Below, piece by piece: positions 54,454 through 63,549 of a stretch of 64,000 bases of DNA; the first letter of the stretch is position 1; each line of letters opens with the position of its first letter. The position numbers and the translations under genes are program-made. The notes below the pieces were generated by a model. That model saw only the letters and a program-made list of their open reading frames with translations, had not been told where the DNA came from and did no database searches. The DNA is from WTJO01 sp965660165 (GTDB lineage: Bacteria; Pseudomonadota; Alphaproteobacteria; Puniceispirillales; Puniceispirillaceae), in NCBI GenBank assembly GCA_965660165.1, contig CBFHYU010000002.1, forward strand, positions 123,642 through 187,641, read 5' to 3'.

Positions 54454-55620
54454 TTATACCTTTGCTGCGACCAGCATATCACGATACATAAGTGCCAGCC
54501 TGTCTATATCATCAATCTGTACATGCTCATCAATCTTATGCATGGTCTGGCCAACAAGTCCAAATTCTGCAACATCACATAAATGACAGATAAACCGTGC
54601 ATCAGACGTCCCACCAGTGGTGGAAAGCGCAGGTACCTTGCCAGTATGCTGTTCTATAATATCTGTCATCAATTCGGTAAGCTTGCCGACAGGGGTTACA
54701 AACGGAGATGCGTTTGATGTAAATGACACCTCATATCGAACAGTATTTTTATCGGCAATCTGGTCGAAATGCGCCGTTAGCTCTGTTTTCAGACTATCAA
54801 CTGAATGAGTGGTATTAAAGCGGATATTAAACTGGCCTGTTGCACGTTCAGGAATCACATTCGAGGCTGGATTTTCGATTACTAAATCAACAATCTGCGC
54901 CGTAGAGGGGCCAAAATCTTCTGTGCCATCATCTAGCTGTGTTGCGTTGACATAAGCTAGCATTTCAAACAAAGCAGGCACAGGGCTATGGGCAAGATGC
55001 GGATAGGCAACATGCCCCTGACTGCCAATGACGCTTAGCCTGCCAGTTAATGAGCCGCGTCTGCCATGTTTGATCATATCCCCAAGTGATGACGGGTTGG
55101 TTGGCTCGCCAACAATGCAGAAATCGGGTTGATGGCCATGTGCCTTCATCCAGTCTACCATCTTGACTGTCCCATTTATCGCATCTGCTTCTTCATCACC
55201 TGTAATGATAAGGCTGATTGAGCCGACTGGCTGGCTGTCTGCAAGAAATAATTTCAACGCGCCGATAAATGCGGCAATACCGCCTTTCATATCTGCTGCG
55301 CCTCTGCCATAAAGCTTGCCGTCATGCACCTCGCCACCAAACGGGTCATACTGCCATGCGCTATGCTCGCCCACTGGCACAACATCTGTATGGCCAGCAA
55401 ATGCGATATGAGGCGTGTCTGTTCCTAGCCTTGCAAACAGATTATCTATTGCCTTGTCGCCTTCACCAAACACCAACCGCTCGCAGGCAAAGCCCATCTG
55501 TGTTAGCTCACCCTCAAGCAGGTCTAGCGCACCCCCTTCGGCTGGTGTTACAGACGGGCAACGAACAAGCTGGCGTGCCAGCTCAACAGCATATGAATAT
55601 TCAGCGTCTTTTGCTGTCAT
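54454..55620 (-). CDS. dapE: Succinyl-diaminopimelate desuccinylase
   Basis: Zinc M20-family amidohydrolase releasing LL-diaminopimelate. The 388 residues show FAGHTDVVPVG, GRGAADMKGG, ITGDEEADAINGT, CIVGEPTNPSS, GRRGSLTGRL and the C-terminal STTGGTSDARFI. Metal and catalytic residues (His and Asp of HTDVV, Asp of GAADMKGG, Glu-Glu of GDEEAD) are all intact. It lies 17 bases after dapD. Confidence 0.97.
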   Translation of the reverse strand: MTAKDAEYSYAVELARQLVRCPSVTPAEGGALDLLEGELTQMGFACERLVFGEGDKAIDNLFARLGTDTPHIAFAGHTDVVPVGEHSAWQYDPFGGEVHDGKLYGRGAADMKGGIAAFIGALKLFLADSQPVGSISLIITGDEEADAINGTVKMVDWMKAHGHQPDFCIVGEPTNPSSLGDMIKHGRRGSLTGRLSVIGSQGHVAYPHLAHSPVPALFEMLAYVNATQLDDGTEDFGPSTAQIVDLVIENPASNVIPERATGQFNIRFNTTHSVDSLKTELTAHFDQIADKNTVRYEVSFTSNASPFVTPVGKLTELMTDIIEQHTGKVPALSTTGGTSDARFICHLCDVAEFGLVGQTMHKIDEHVQIDDIDRLALMYRDMLVAAKV

Positions 55621-55637
55621 GGGTTTTGGCTTTATCC

Positions 55638-56498
55638 TTAATCTCTGAGCAAATCATTTACAGATGTTTTCGAGCGTGTTTTCTCGTCAACACGTTTGAT
55701 AATTACCGCACATGCCAAATTAGGACCAGCGCCTCCATCAGCTAGCGGCTTGCCAGGCATTGTGCCAGGCACAACCACTGAATAGGCAGGCACACGGCCA
55801 ATATGTACTTCGCCTGTTACGCGGTCGACAATTTTGGTTGAGGCACCAATAAATACCCCCATTGACAGCACAGCCCCCTGTTCGACCACAACCCCTTCAA
55901 CTACTTCTGAACGGGCGCCAATAAAACAATCATCTTCAATAATAACAGGCCCTGCCTGTAATGGCTCAAGCACGCCGCCTATCCCAGCACCGCCAGATAG
56001 ATGCACATTCTTGCCAATTTGCGCACATGACCCCACTGTTGCCCATGTATCGACCATCGTGCCAGTATCAACATAGGCGCCCAGATTAACAAAGCTAGGC
56101 ATCAACACAACCGATGGCGCAATAAAAGCAGACTGGCGCACAACACAGCCTGGCACAGCTCTAAACCCAGCCTTACTAAACTCGTCTGCGCCCCAATTAC
56201 TAAATTTTAACGGCACCTTGTCCCACCAAACAGAGGGGCCTGCTTCTGGATGTTCTGCCCCACCAGCCATTACCACCATATCATTTAGTCTGAAAGATAA
56301 TAGCACTGCTTTTTTCAGCCACTGATTAACCTGCCATTGATGATTGCCTGTTGGTTCTGCAACACGCGCCTTGCCGCTATCCAGCAGATGAAGCGCTTCA
56401 TTAACAGCCTCTCTAACCTCACCTTTCGTGGCAGGACTAACAGTATCACGATTATCAAAGGCGGTATCAATAACCTGCTCTAATTGTGGGTGCGACAT
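55638..56498 (-). CDS. dapD: 2,3,4,5-tetrahydropyridine-2,6-dicarboxylate N-succinyltransferase
   Basis: Succinylates tetrahydrodipicolinate in the succinylase branch of lysine and diaminopimelate synthesis. The 286 residues have the N-terminal helical domain, then a left-handed beta helix of hexapeptide repeats (GAYVDTGTMVDTWATVGSCAQIG, SGGAGIGGVLEPLQ, CFIGARSEVVEGVVV). It is followed by dapE, the next enzyme but one in the pathway. Confidence 0.97.
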   Translation of the reverse strand: MSHPQLEQVIDTAFDNRDTVSPATKGEVREAVNEALHLLDSGKARVAEPTGNHQWQVNQWLKKAVLLSFRLNDMVVMAGGAEHPEAGPSVWWDKVPLKFSNWGADEFSKAGFRAVPGCVVRQSAFIAPSVVLMPSFVNLGAYVDTGTMVDTWATVGSCAQIGKNVHLSGGAGIGGVLEPLQAGPVIIEDDCFIGARSEVVEGVVVEQGAVLSMGVFIGASTKIVDRVTGEVHIGRVPAYSVVVPGTMPGKPLADGGAGPNLACAVIIKRVDEKTRSKTSVNDLLRD

Positions 56499-56530
56499 TC
56501 TTAATTCTCCTTAATCAGTCAAAGCTGTGT

Positions 56531-57247
56531 TCAGCCTTTTGCGCATAATGCGTTAAGACAATGTTTTACATCTTCTGCGATAAAATGGACATAGTCTTGT
56601 GATGCCCCTTTATGCGCCCAGTCGTGATCACTTACAAGCCAGATAGTGCCCATACCTGCACGTGCCGCTGGCTCAAGATTACGTGCCATATCTTCTATCA
56701 TCACCGCCTGTTGAGGCCTAATCCCGCTTAGCTCGAAAAAGCGCTGATAGGGGGCAGGATTTGGTTTTGGAATATGGTCTGAGGCAACAATATCAAAGAT
56801 ATAATCAAAATGATGGCGGATACCAAACGCATCTAAAATCCGCTCAGCATGGCGCACTGTGCCATTGGTATAAATATGTTTCTTGCCCTCAAGCATGCCT
56901 AATAGCCTGTCAAGTTCAGCATCTGGCATCACATCTGATAAATCAATTTCATGCACAAAGGCTAAAAACGCATCAGGCGTCATACCATATTCTTTCATCA
57001 GCCCATGCATGGTTGTGCCATAGCTTCTGAACAAACGTGTTTTCAGCGCGGCAGCATCGTCCAGAGTCATTCCAAGTGCATCGCTAATAAATAGGGTCAT
57101 GCGTTCTGCAACACGCGGAAACAAGCTAGAATTAGCAGGGTAGATGGTATTATCCAGATCAAATACCCAGTCTGTTACATCCGAAAATCCTGCCTGCGAG
57201 ATATGTTTTTGTCTCAGCAATGTGGCAAATTCTGTATCTTGTGTCAT
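56531..57247 (-). CDS. HAD-superfamily pyrimidine 5'-nucleotidase
   Basis: A 238-residue HAD hydrolase: motif I WVFDLDNTIYP with nucleophile and acid aspartates, motif II in HIYTNGTVRHAERIL, and motif III/IV in KPNPAPYQRFF and AVMIEDMARNLEPA. The pattern is that of the yeast SDT1-like pyrimidine 5'-nucleotidase subfamily. The true substrate is unproven. It is conserved between argB and dapD in alphaproteobacteria. Confidence 0.87.
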   Translation of the reverse strand: MTQDTEFATLLRQKHISQAGFSDVTDWVFDLDNTIYPANSSLFPRVAERMTLFISDALGMTLDDAAALKTRLFRSYGTTMHGLMKEYGMTPDAFLAFVHEIDLSDVMPDAELDRLLGMLEGKKHIYTNGTVRHAERILDAFGIRHHFDYIFDIVASDHIPKPNPAPYQRFFELSGIRPQQAVMIEDMARNLEPAARAGMGTIWLVSDHDWAHKGASQDYVHFIAEDVKHCLNALCAKG

Positions 57248-57369
57248 ATCCTGCTCATCTGGCTAACGCGTTCCCTTTTACTTAACACCAAAGTGGCTCT
57301 TAACGATAAGGTGGCGCAAAATCCTCTAAACGCCATAGGGTCAGCGAAAAAATCTGTTCTTTTGTGTGT

Positions 57370-58260
57370 TTAGTCAGGGGTAATTAAGGTGCCGATACCT
57401 TCTTCGGTAAATAGCTCAACCAATGCGGCATGGGCAGACCGCCCATCCATGATCACAGCTGCTTCTGCACCTGCTTCAACCGCCTCAATACAGGTTTCAA
57501 CTTTGGGAATCATCCCGCCATGCACAGTACCATCTGAGATAAGCGCACGTGCTTTTGAGATGCTGAGCCGCGCGATATGCTCACCATCCTTATCACGTAC
57601 CCCAGCAACATCTGTCAGCATCAATAATCTGCTTGCCCCAATAGCGCCTGCGATTGCCCCTGCGGCTGTATCAGCATTGATATTATAGGTCATCCCACCA
57701 TCACCAAGCCCAATAGGCGCAATAACTGGTATCATACCTGCCTGAATCAGGGCATATAGCACAGTAGGGTCAACAGCTTGCGGGGTGCCAACAAAGCCAA
57801 GATCAACCCCTGATGCAGTATCACCAGAGGCTATTTTAGTGGCTTTAATCAGACTGCCATCTTTTCCCGATAGCCCAACAGCATTTCCGCCCGCCGCAAT
57901 TATTGACGCAACAAGCGATTTATTGATCGCACCAGATAGCACCATCTCAACCACTGAAATGGTGGCTTCATCTGTTACCCTAAGCCCGTTCACAAATTGT
58001 GATTCTATCTGAAGCCGCTCAAGCATTGAGCCAATTTGCGGGCCCCCACCATGTACAATAACAGGCTGAGCCCCAATCTGTCTTAACAGCATCATATCTG
58101 CGGCAAAACTGTCAAGATAGGCCTGTTTGCCCATCGCATGGCCGCCAAATTTAACCACAATAGATTTCCCTGCATAGCGCCGCATAAATGGAAGCGCTTC
58201 AATTAAAATCCCTGCCTTTTGCAAGAGGTTTTCAGGAGATATAGTCTGTTTTTCTGCCAT
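57370..58260 (-). CDS. argB: Acetylglutamate kinase
   Basis: Phosphorylates N-acetylglutamate, the second step of arginine synthesis. The 296 residues start the kinase fold with VVKFGGHAMG, and continue with VIVHGGGPQIG, NGLRVTDEATI, VGLSGKDGSLI and the ATP-site region YNINADTAAGAIA. It lacks the C-terminal transcriptional extension of some fungal forms. The carAB genes in the same window supply carbamoyl phosphate for the pathway. Confidence 0.97.
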   Translation of the reverse strand: MAEKQTISPENLLQKAGILIEALPFMRRYAGKSIVVKFGGHAMGKQAYLDSFAADMMLLRQIGAQPVIVHGGGPQIGSMLERLQIESQFVNGLRVTDEATISVVEMVLSGAINKSLVASIIAAGGNAVGLSGKDGSLIKATKIASGDTASGVDLGFVGTPQAVDPTVLYALIQAGMIPVIAPIGLGDGGMTYNINADTAAGAIAGAIGASRLLMLTDVAGVRDKDGEHIARLSISKARALISDGTVHGGMIPKVETCIEAVEAGAEAAVIMDGRSAHAALVELFTEEGIGTLITPD

Positions 58261-58344
58261 CTGATACTATCCGTAGCTGGTTTGCTATCCACCGCTCAAA
58301 TCTAGGTTTAATTATGAGTGCCTACCATATTCACAAGGCTGTTG

Positions 58345-58989
58345 CTAGATTGCAAGGCCTGCTAGATGCGCCCGCAAGGCTTCAATTCCTATTTTTTCTG
58401 CTGACGAGCTTGTCCAGATATGCGGAAATGCGGCAACATGCTTTGATATTTGCTCTGCTGTTCTGGCTATCATATCTTGTTGCTGGCTTGCGCTAAGCTT
58501 GTCTATCTTGGTAAGCACAACTGCCCATGAAACTGCCTGATCATCCATCAATTTCATCATCTGTCTATCTGCGTCATTGATGCCCCTACGACTATCAATC
58601 AGCAACATTAGCCGTTGCAATGTCTGTCGGCCTGCCAAAAATTGTTTGGTAAGTTTGGTCCATGCCTCAATATCTGTCTTGGGGGCTTTGGCATAGCCAT
58701 ATCCTGGCAAATCCACTAGTTGCAAACGTTGTGAAAGCGCAAAAAAGATAAGCTGGCGTGTTCGTCCTGGCGTCTGTGATGTACGTGCCAAGCTATTGCG
58801 GCCTGTAAGTGCATTTATCAAGGATGATTTACCGACATTTGACCTGCCTGCAAATGCAATTTCTGGCAAGGATAGTGGCGGCAGAGAATCAAGATTATTC
58901 GAGGCCGCAATAAACTCGCACTGACCTGCAAATAACAGCCGCCCTGCCTCTATCTGGGCAGGGTCAGGATTTGCCAGCTCATCATCCAT
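58345..58989 (-). CDS. engB: Ribosome biogenesis GTPase EngB (YsxC/YihA)
   Basis: Assists late assembly of the 50S subunit. The 214-residue protein carries G1 AGRSNVGKSSLINAL, G2 region TSQTPGRTRQL, G3 LVDLPGYGYAKAP, G4 VLTKIDKLS and G5 around TSSSAEKIG. It overlaps the yidC stop in an ATGA arrangement, the conserved yidC-engB coupling. Confidence 0.97.
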   Translation of the reverse strand: MDDELANPDPAQIEAGRLLFAGQCEFIAASNNLDSLPPLSLPEIAFAGRSNVGKSSLINALTGRNSLARTSQTPGRTRQLIFFALSQRLQLVDLPGYGYAKAPKTDIEAWTKLTKQFLAGRQTLQRLMLLIDSRRGINDADRQMMKLMDDQAVSWAVVLTKIDKLSASQQQDMIARTAEQISKHVAAFPHIWTSSSAEKIGIEALRAHLAGLAI

Positions 58990-60716
58990 CAGCGAGCCAT
59001 CTGTTTCTTGATATTACGTGTAATCCACCATTGCTGAAGAATCGACAATGTATTATTCCATGTCCAATAAATCACCAAACCGGCAGGGAAGCCTGCTAGC
59101 AAAAAGGTGAAAAATACGGGCATCCATTGAAAAATCTTTGCCTGAACAGGGTCTGGCGGCGGGGGGTTCAGCCGCATTTGCACAGCCATTGAAATCCCCA
59201 TCAATATCGGCCAGATGCCGATAGACAGGAATTGCGGTACAAAATCCACCGAATAAGGTAGCAGGCCAAACAGATTGAAAATTGATGTCGGGTCAACCGC
59301 AGATAAATCCTTCACCCAGCCATAAAACGGGGCATGACGCATTTCAATTGATACATATAGCACTTTATACAGCGCAAAAAAGACAGGAATCTGCAAGATG
59401 ATTGGCAAACAACCTGCCGCTGGATTGACATTTTCTGCCTTATATAGCGCCATCATTTCACGTTGAAGGCGCGGCTTGTCATCCCCGAAATCTTCACGCA
59501 TTTTTTGGATACGCGGTGCAAGCTCACGCATTTTGCCCATTGATTTATAGGATTTATTGGCAAGCGGAAATAAAGCAAGCCTCACAAAAATCGTAAATAC
59601 GATAATGGACATGCCAAAATTGCCGATCATGTCATATAACGCAGACAGCCCATAGAAAAACGGCTTTGTCAGAAAATAGAACCAGCCAAAATCAATCGCC
59701 AGATCAAAATTCGGAATACCTAGCTCTTCTGAATATCTATCCAGAAGCGCAACCCGCTTTGCCCCTGCAAACAAATAGGTTGTCCAGCTTATTTCGGCGC
59801 CAGGCTGTAATAGCTGTTGCTGGCTCAGAAAATCTGTCTGATAGCGCAATTTTTCGCCCTGAAGCGCACGCATCGAAAAGCTGACTTTCTGATTTTGCTC
59901 TGGCATCAATGCCGCCAGCCAATATTTGTCTGTAATCCCTACCCAGCCGCCTGCTGTCTCAGGATTAAACGCCAGACCCCGATTACCTGCATCAACCAGA
60001 TCATCATAATCTTCTTCGCTCAGGGTTTCATCAAATACCCCCAACGGCCCTTCATGCAAAATATATAGCCCATCGGTTTGAGGTGTGCCTGTGCGCCGCA
60101 AAAGGCCATAGGCACTAAGCTGGACAGGATTATCACGGCGTGAGGCAACTGAATCTTTGATGGTGATAAGGTAATCATCATTGATGGTAATAAGACGAGT
60201 AAATATCAGCCCCTGACCATTATCCCAACGCAAAGTTACAGGAGATTCGGGGCTAAGAATATCTGAATTTGCCTGCCATAGTGTAGACGCATCTGGTAAA
60301 TATAGCTGTTGTGATGGCGTACCCACCCAGCCAAATTCAGCAATATAGGGTTCTGGCGAGGTAAATGGTAGCATCAGATGAATATTATCTGCACCCTCAT
60401 CTTGGGTTTCTGCATAGGATGTTAGCAAAATATCATCAATGCGCGCGCCCATTGTTGATAGCGAGCCTGAGACATTGGCGGTTGAGATAGTTATCCGCCT
60501 GCCTTCATCAGAAATAGACGGCAATGCTGGCGCTGTGGCAAGCTGGCCTGTCTGCTGTTTGGAAGGCTGAGGAATATCTTGTTGCTGGGCGGCTTGCTCA
60601 TTATAAGCAGCGCGCTGAGCCTCTAATTCTGGCTCGACAAAATATAACTGCCAGCCAATCAAAATGGCTAGAGACAATGACATGGCCGCAATCAGGTTTC
60701 GCGTTTCAGGAGACAT
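58989..60716 (-). CDS. yidC: Membrane protein insertase YidC
   Basis: Inserts and folds inner-membrane proteins with or without Sec. The 575 residues comprise an N-terminal signal-anchor helix (MSLSLAILIGWQLYF), the large periplasmic domain, and five conserved C-terminal helices beginning near FFYGLSALYDMIGNFG, with FPLANKSYKSMGKM and the tail NTLSILQQWWI. The ATG at 60716 follows AGGGAAAAAT and gives the typical start; a TTG at 60737 is rejected. Confidence 0.97.
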   Translation of the reverse strand: MSPETRNLIAAMSLSLAILIGWQLYFVEPELEAQRAAYNEQAAQQQDIPQPSKQQTGQLATAPALPSISDEGRRITISTANVSGSLSTMGARIDDILLTSYAETQDEGADNIHLMLPFTSPEPYIAEFGWVGTPSQQLYLPDASTLWQANSDILSPESPVTLRWDNGQGLIFTRLITINDDYLITIKDSVASRRDNPVQLSAYGLLRRTGTPQTDGLYILHEGPLGVFDETLSEEDYDDLVDAGNRGLAFNPETAGGWVGITDKYWLAALMPEQNQKVSFSMRALQGEKLRYQTDFLSQQQLLQPGAEISWTTYLFAGAKRVALLDRYSEELGIPNFDLAIDFGWFYFLTKPFFYGLSALYDMIGNFGMSIIVFTIFVRLALFPLANKSYKSMGKMRELAPRIQKMREDFGDDKPRLQREMMALYKAENVNPAAGCLPIILQIPVFFALYKVLYVSIEMRHAPFYGWVKDLSAVDPTSIFNLFGLLPYSVDFVPQFLSIGIWPILMGISMAVQMRLNPPPPDPVQAKIFQWMPVFFTFLLAGFPAGLVIYWTWNNTLSILQQWWITRNIKKQMAR

Positions 60717-60800
60717 ATTTTTCCCTATCTTGAACAATCAGCCCGAACAGTCGGGAGTCTTTGGTCTTTGAAGTAACAGCTTTTGTGTCTTATTTCAACT

Positions 60801-61022
60801 TTAAGGCACAGGATCATAGCCAGATTTACCCCATGGATGGCATTTGCCGATTCGTCTTAATGAAAGCCAACTTCCTTTGAGCGCCCCATGACGTTTGATT
60901 GCTTCGATAGCATAGGCAGAACAGCTAGGCTGAAACCGGCAATTCGCCCCTAATAATGGAGAGATAAACAGCCTGTAAATCGAAATAAGGCCAATCAGAG
61001 TCTGTGTGATAATAGCTCTCAT
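60801..61022 (-). CDS. yidD: Membrane protein insertion efficiency factor YidD
   Basis: A 73-residue protein of the YidD family: an amphipathic N-terminal helix followed by LISIYRLFISPLLGANCRFQPSC, SAYAIEAIKRHG and the C-terminal CHPWGKSGYDPVP. It works at the inner membrane next to YidC. Its ATG is 6 bases after the rnpA stop, the standard rnpA-yidD-yidC order. Confidence 0.97.
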   Translation of the reverse strand: MRAIITQTLIGLISIYRLFISPLLGANCRFQPSCSAYAIEAIKRHGALKGSWLSLRRIGKCHPWGKSGYDPVP

Positions 61023-61028
61023 CCGCTT

Positions 61029-61469
61029 TCAATCTGGCTTGTGATGGGGATGTTGGTGGCGATTAAGCTGGCGCTGTACCTGTTCTGCAGCTTTATTGCA
61101 GGTTGACACAAACCGAGTCCAACTCAGGCTTAGCAGCCGCGCGCGCGCTATCAATACATAATCTGCGCCCTCAACATAATAGTCTGCCAGATAATGTTGC
61201 GCCCAAGCCCGCATCCGTCTTTTGGCACGATTTCGCCGCACCGCATTACCCACCTTGCGAGAGGCGGTAAACCCAATTCGGCCAGCCCCACCCCGAGCCG
61301 TAGCCGGTAGCGCAGTTCCATAATGTCTGGCTTGAAACACAACCCCTTCACTAACGCGTTTGATGCCGCCTGTCTGCACCGCTAGAAATTCGGCACGCTT
61401 GCACATCATCGTAAATCTGGTTGAGGCAAACTGCTTTTGCTGTCGATTTTGGATAGCATTGCCACGCAT
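61029..61469 (-). CDS. rnpA: Ribonuclease P protein component
   Basis: Protein subunit of the tRNA 5'-processing ribozyme. The family core is KRAEFLAV near residue 24, RIGFTASRKVGNAV and the RNR box RRNRAKRRMR. The 146 residues exceed the usual 120, as about 20 residues precede the family start. GAGGG lies 11 bases before ATG 61469, whereas the ATG pair near 61409 has no ribosome site, so I keep the longer form with doubt. Confidence 0.95.
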   Translation of the reverse strand: MRGNAIQNRQQKQFASTRFTMMCKRAEFLAVQTGGIKRVSEGVVFQARHYGTALPATARGGAGRIGFTASRKVGNAVRRNRAKRRMRAWAQHYLADYYVEGADYVLIARARLLSLSWTRFVSTCNKAAEQVQRQLNRHQHPHHKPD

Positions 61470-61624
61470 TGTTCGGGCTACCCTCTTTCATATTTTAATC
61501 TGAAACCTCAGCACCGAATATACTGAACATTTATCTGCTAGTCTATCGTGACAGAGTGAGCCGTTGAGAAGGTGTTTCTGGCCACACCCCCCCAAAAAAT
61601 ATATCTAAAGATAACAAGATGGAT

Positions 61625-61672
61625 AGCGCAGATGCGCTTATCGGCAAGATGGCGCCCAAAGCAATTGGGCGC
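61625..61672 (-). promoter_or_regulatory. Two tandem hairpins between rpmH and rnpA
   Basis: In the 228-base rpmH-rnpA gap two perfect stems lie 14 bases apart: GCGCCCAA/TTGGGCGC (61652-61659, 61665-61672) and AGCGC/GCGCT (61625-61629, 61634-61638). No U-run follows on the minus strand. They probably attenuate or process the transcript so that abundant L34 is separated from scarce RnpA. Confidence 0.45.
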
Positions 61673-61697
61673 AGCGTTTGCGTGACCTAGCTAGGTG

Positions 61698-61832
61698 CTA
61701 GGCAGACAGGCGCGCGCGGCCTTTTGCACGGCGGGCACGCAATACACGGCGACCACCCACTGTGGCCATACGAGATCTAAACCCATGGCGGCGTTTACGA
61801 ACCAGAACACTAGGCTGATAGGTGCGCTTCAT
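61698..61832 (-). CDS. rpmH: 50S ribosomal protein L34
   Basis: A 44-residue, strongly basic ribosomal protein, complete and recognisable throughout: MKRTYQPSVLVRKRRHGF at the start, then the GRRVLRARRAKGR region, ending RLSA. AAGGGG precedes the ATG. It is first in the rpmH-rnpA-yidD-yidC cluster and has a strong predicted promoter 49-77 bases upstream. Confidence 0.97.
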   Translation of the reverse strand: MKRTYQPSVLVRKRRHGFRSRMATVGGRRVLRARRAKGRARLSA

Positions 61833-61880
61833 AATGTGCCCCTTTCATAAAATATAAGGCTTTTCGCTATAGAGACGCAT

Positions 61881-61909
61881 CTTCTAAGCATAACGCGCTC
61901 TTATGTCAA
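61881..61909 (-). promoter_or_regulatory. Predicted rpmH promoter
   Basis: On minus, a perfect TTGACA (61904-61909) and TAGAAG (61881-61886) with the ideal 17-base spacing, placing transcription start about 42 bases before the rpmH ATG. It is the best sigma-70-type promoter in the window. Confidence 0.6.
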
Positions 61910-62047
61910 TGATAATCAGCATAAAAGCAGGCAGATTTGTCCATTTTCTAGAATTTTACCATCTGCTTTTGCTTTTCTGTCAGGCTTGGCTAAACTGGAA
62001 CGCAGATTTTGGTATGATAGTAAGCTTCTGTATCTAGGGTGTATGAT

Positions 62048-63025
62048 ATGTCTCGATTTCAGCTTTTCTGTGAATTGTTTGTCTGTATCACCCTGATAGT
62101 TGGGCTAACAACCCTTACCTTCAGCGCTATGATGGGCATATCGCTAAGATTGGCAGAGATAGGCGCAATCGCCACCATTTCAGCCATCATAAGCACTATT
62201 TTTCTGTATCTGATAGCATATCTGCTGATCTTCTCATCACTTGACCAAATAGCCTCTCATCTAACCCACATGACAGATGATCCTGAGCTAATATCTGAAC
62301 CAGTGCCGCCGCATAAGATACATGAAATAGCCAGCCTGCATTATCAGATTGAAACGCTATTTATAAGCATGCGCAAAACCTTGCGCCAACAGCAGCGGCT
62401 AGCAGATATTGGACAAGCCGTCGCAAAAATCAACCATGATGTTCGCAATAGTATGACAGTCGCCACCTTATTGGCTGACCAGCTTGAAGATAGCTCTGAC
62501 CCTGATATTGCCAAGGCTGGGCCATTAATTGTGCAATCCACAAAAATGGCGGCGGAAATGTACCAGAATATGCTTGATTATCTAGCAGAATTGCCACCCC
62601 CACACTTTCAAATGCTAACGATGGCCGAAATCATCGCCAAAGCTCAGGATAGCTATCCTATCAAGATTGACTATCACGGGCCAGATACGCTGTTTATGGA
62701 CAGCATGTTTCTAAGCCGTATTCTTGGGAATCTGGCACGAAATGCTAGTCTGGCACAGGCAAAAACGATGCAGATAGATATCTGGACAGCAGGCCATCTT
62801 CAAATCATTGATTTTTCAGATGATGGGCCTGGTATTCCTGAGGCGCGTAAAGCAGACTTATTTGCCCCTTTTGCCGCCTCTAGCCGCGCTGGCTCTGGGC
62901 TTGGACTGGCAATCTGCCTTGATTTGGCAATCGCATTGGGCGGAAAATTCTTTTTATCCAGAAGCAGTTCTGCTGGGAGCGAGTTCAGATTACAGCTTCC
63001 GCGCCACCATTCATCTTATCCCTAA
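62048..63025 (+). CDS. Orphan membrane sensor histidine kinase
   Basis: 325 residues with two membrane helices (about 8-28 and 38-63) and almost no extracytoplasmic loop between them. A coiled linker leads to the phosphoacceptor His130 in KINHDVRNSMTVAT; the ATPase domain has GNLARNASLAQ, DFSDDGPGIPE and GSGLGLAICLDL. The H-box HDVRN differs from the common HELRTP type. No response regulator is adjacent. The ATG at 62048 is 8 bases after AGGG. With no sensor loop it probably reads a membrane or cytoplasmic signal. Confidence 0.85.
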   Translation: MSRFQLFCELFVCITLIVGLTTLTFSAMMGISLRLAEIGAIATISAIISTIFLYLIAYLLIFSSLDQIASHLTHMTDDPELISEPVPPHKIHEIASLHYQIETLFISMRKTLRQQQRLADIGQAVAKINHDVRNSMTVATLLADQLEDSSDPDIAKAGPLIVQSTKMAAEMYQNMLDYLAELPPPHFQMLTMAEIIAKAQDSYPIKIDYHGPDTLFMDSMFLSRILGNLARNASLAQAKTMQIDIWTAGHLQIIDFSDDGPGIPEARKADLFAPFAASSRAGSGLGLAICLDLAIALGGKFFLSRSSSAGSEFRLQLPRHHSSYP

Positions 63026-63063
63026 CGCTCTACGCCAAATGATATTGCGTTGAACGCCATCTT

Positions 63064-63549
63064 CTAAGAGGTACGAATATCAGCGATCGGTATTGATGGG
63101 CGAGGTTCAAGATCCCACGGGAAGTAAATCCATGTATCTTGCGAGACTTCGGTAATATAGCTATCGACAACTGGACGTCCTTTTGGCTTTGCATAGACAG
63201 TCGCAAAATGCGCCTTTGGCAACATCTGGCGAAGCATTTTGCCAGTCTCGCCAGTATCAACCAGATCATCGACTATCAGCCAGCCCTCACCATCACCTGC
63301 TTTTTCAGGCGCTTTAAGCACTTTCACTTCACCTTTTTCCTGCCCGTGATAGCTAGCAAGACAGGCTGTATCTATCAGCCTAAGCTCAAGCTCTCTTGCC
63401 ACGATAGCCGCAGGCACCAGCCCGCCTCGTGTCACAGCGATAACCCCCTTAAAAGGGCCAAGCTCAACTAGCCGCCATGCGAGCGCCTTTGAATTTCTGT
63501 GCAATTCTTCCCACGATACAGGAAAGCTCTTATTCTCATCAAACGCCAT
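63064..63549 (-). CDS. gpt: Xanthine (guanine) phosphoribosyltransferase
   Basis: Salvages xanthine and guanine to nucleotides with PRPP. The 161 residues include VSWEELHRNSKALAWRL at the start, VIAVTRGGLVPAAIVA and the PRPP-binding LIVDDLVDTGETG. Gpt-type features include the C-terminal WIYFPWDLEPR. The ATG at 63549 follows CAGGG; a GTG at 63570 is less likely. It competes with the xanthine dehydrogenase of this window for the same purines. Confidence 0.93.
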   Translation of the reverse strand: MAFDENKSFPVSWEELHRNSKALAWRLVELGPFKGVIAVTRGGLVPAAIVARELELRLIDTACLASYHGQEKGEVKVLKAPEKAGDGEGWLIVDDLVDTGETGKMLRQMLPKAHFATVYAKPKGRPVVDSYITEVSQDTWIYFPWDLEPRPSIPIADIRTS

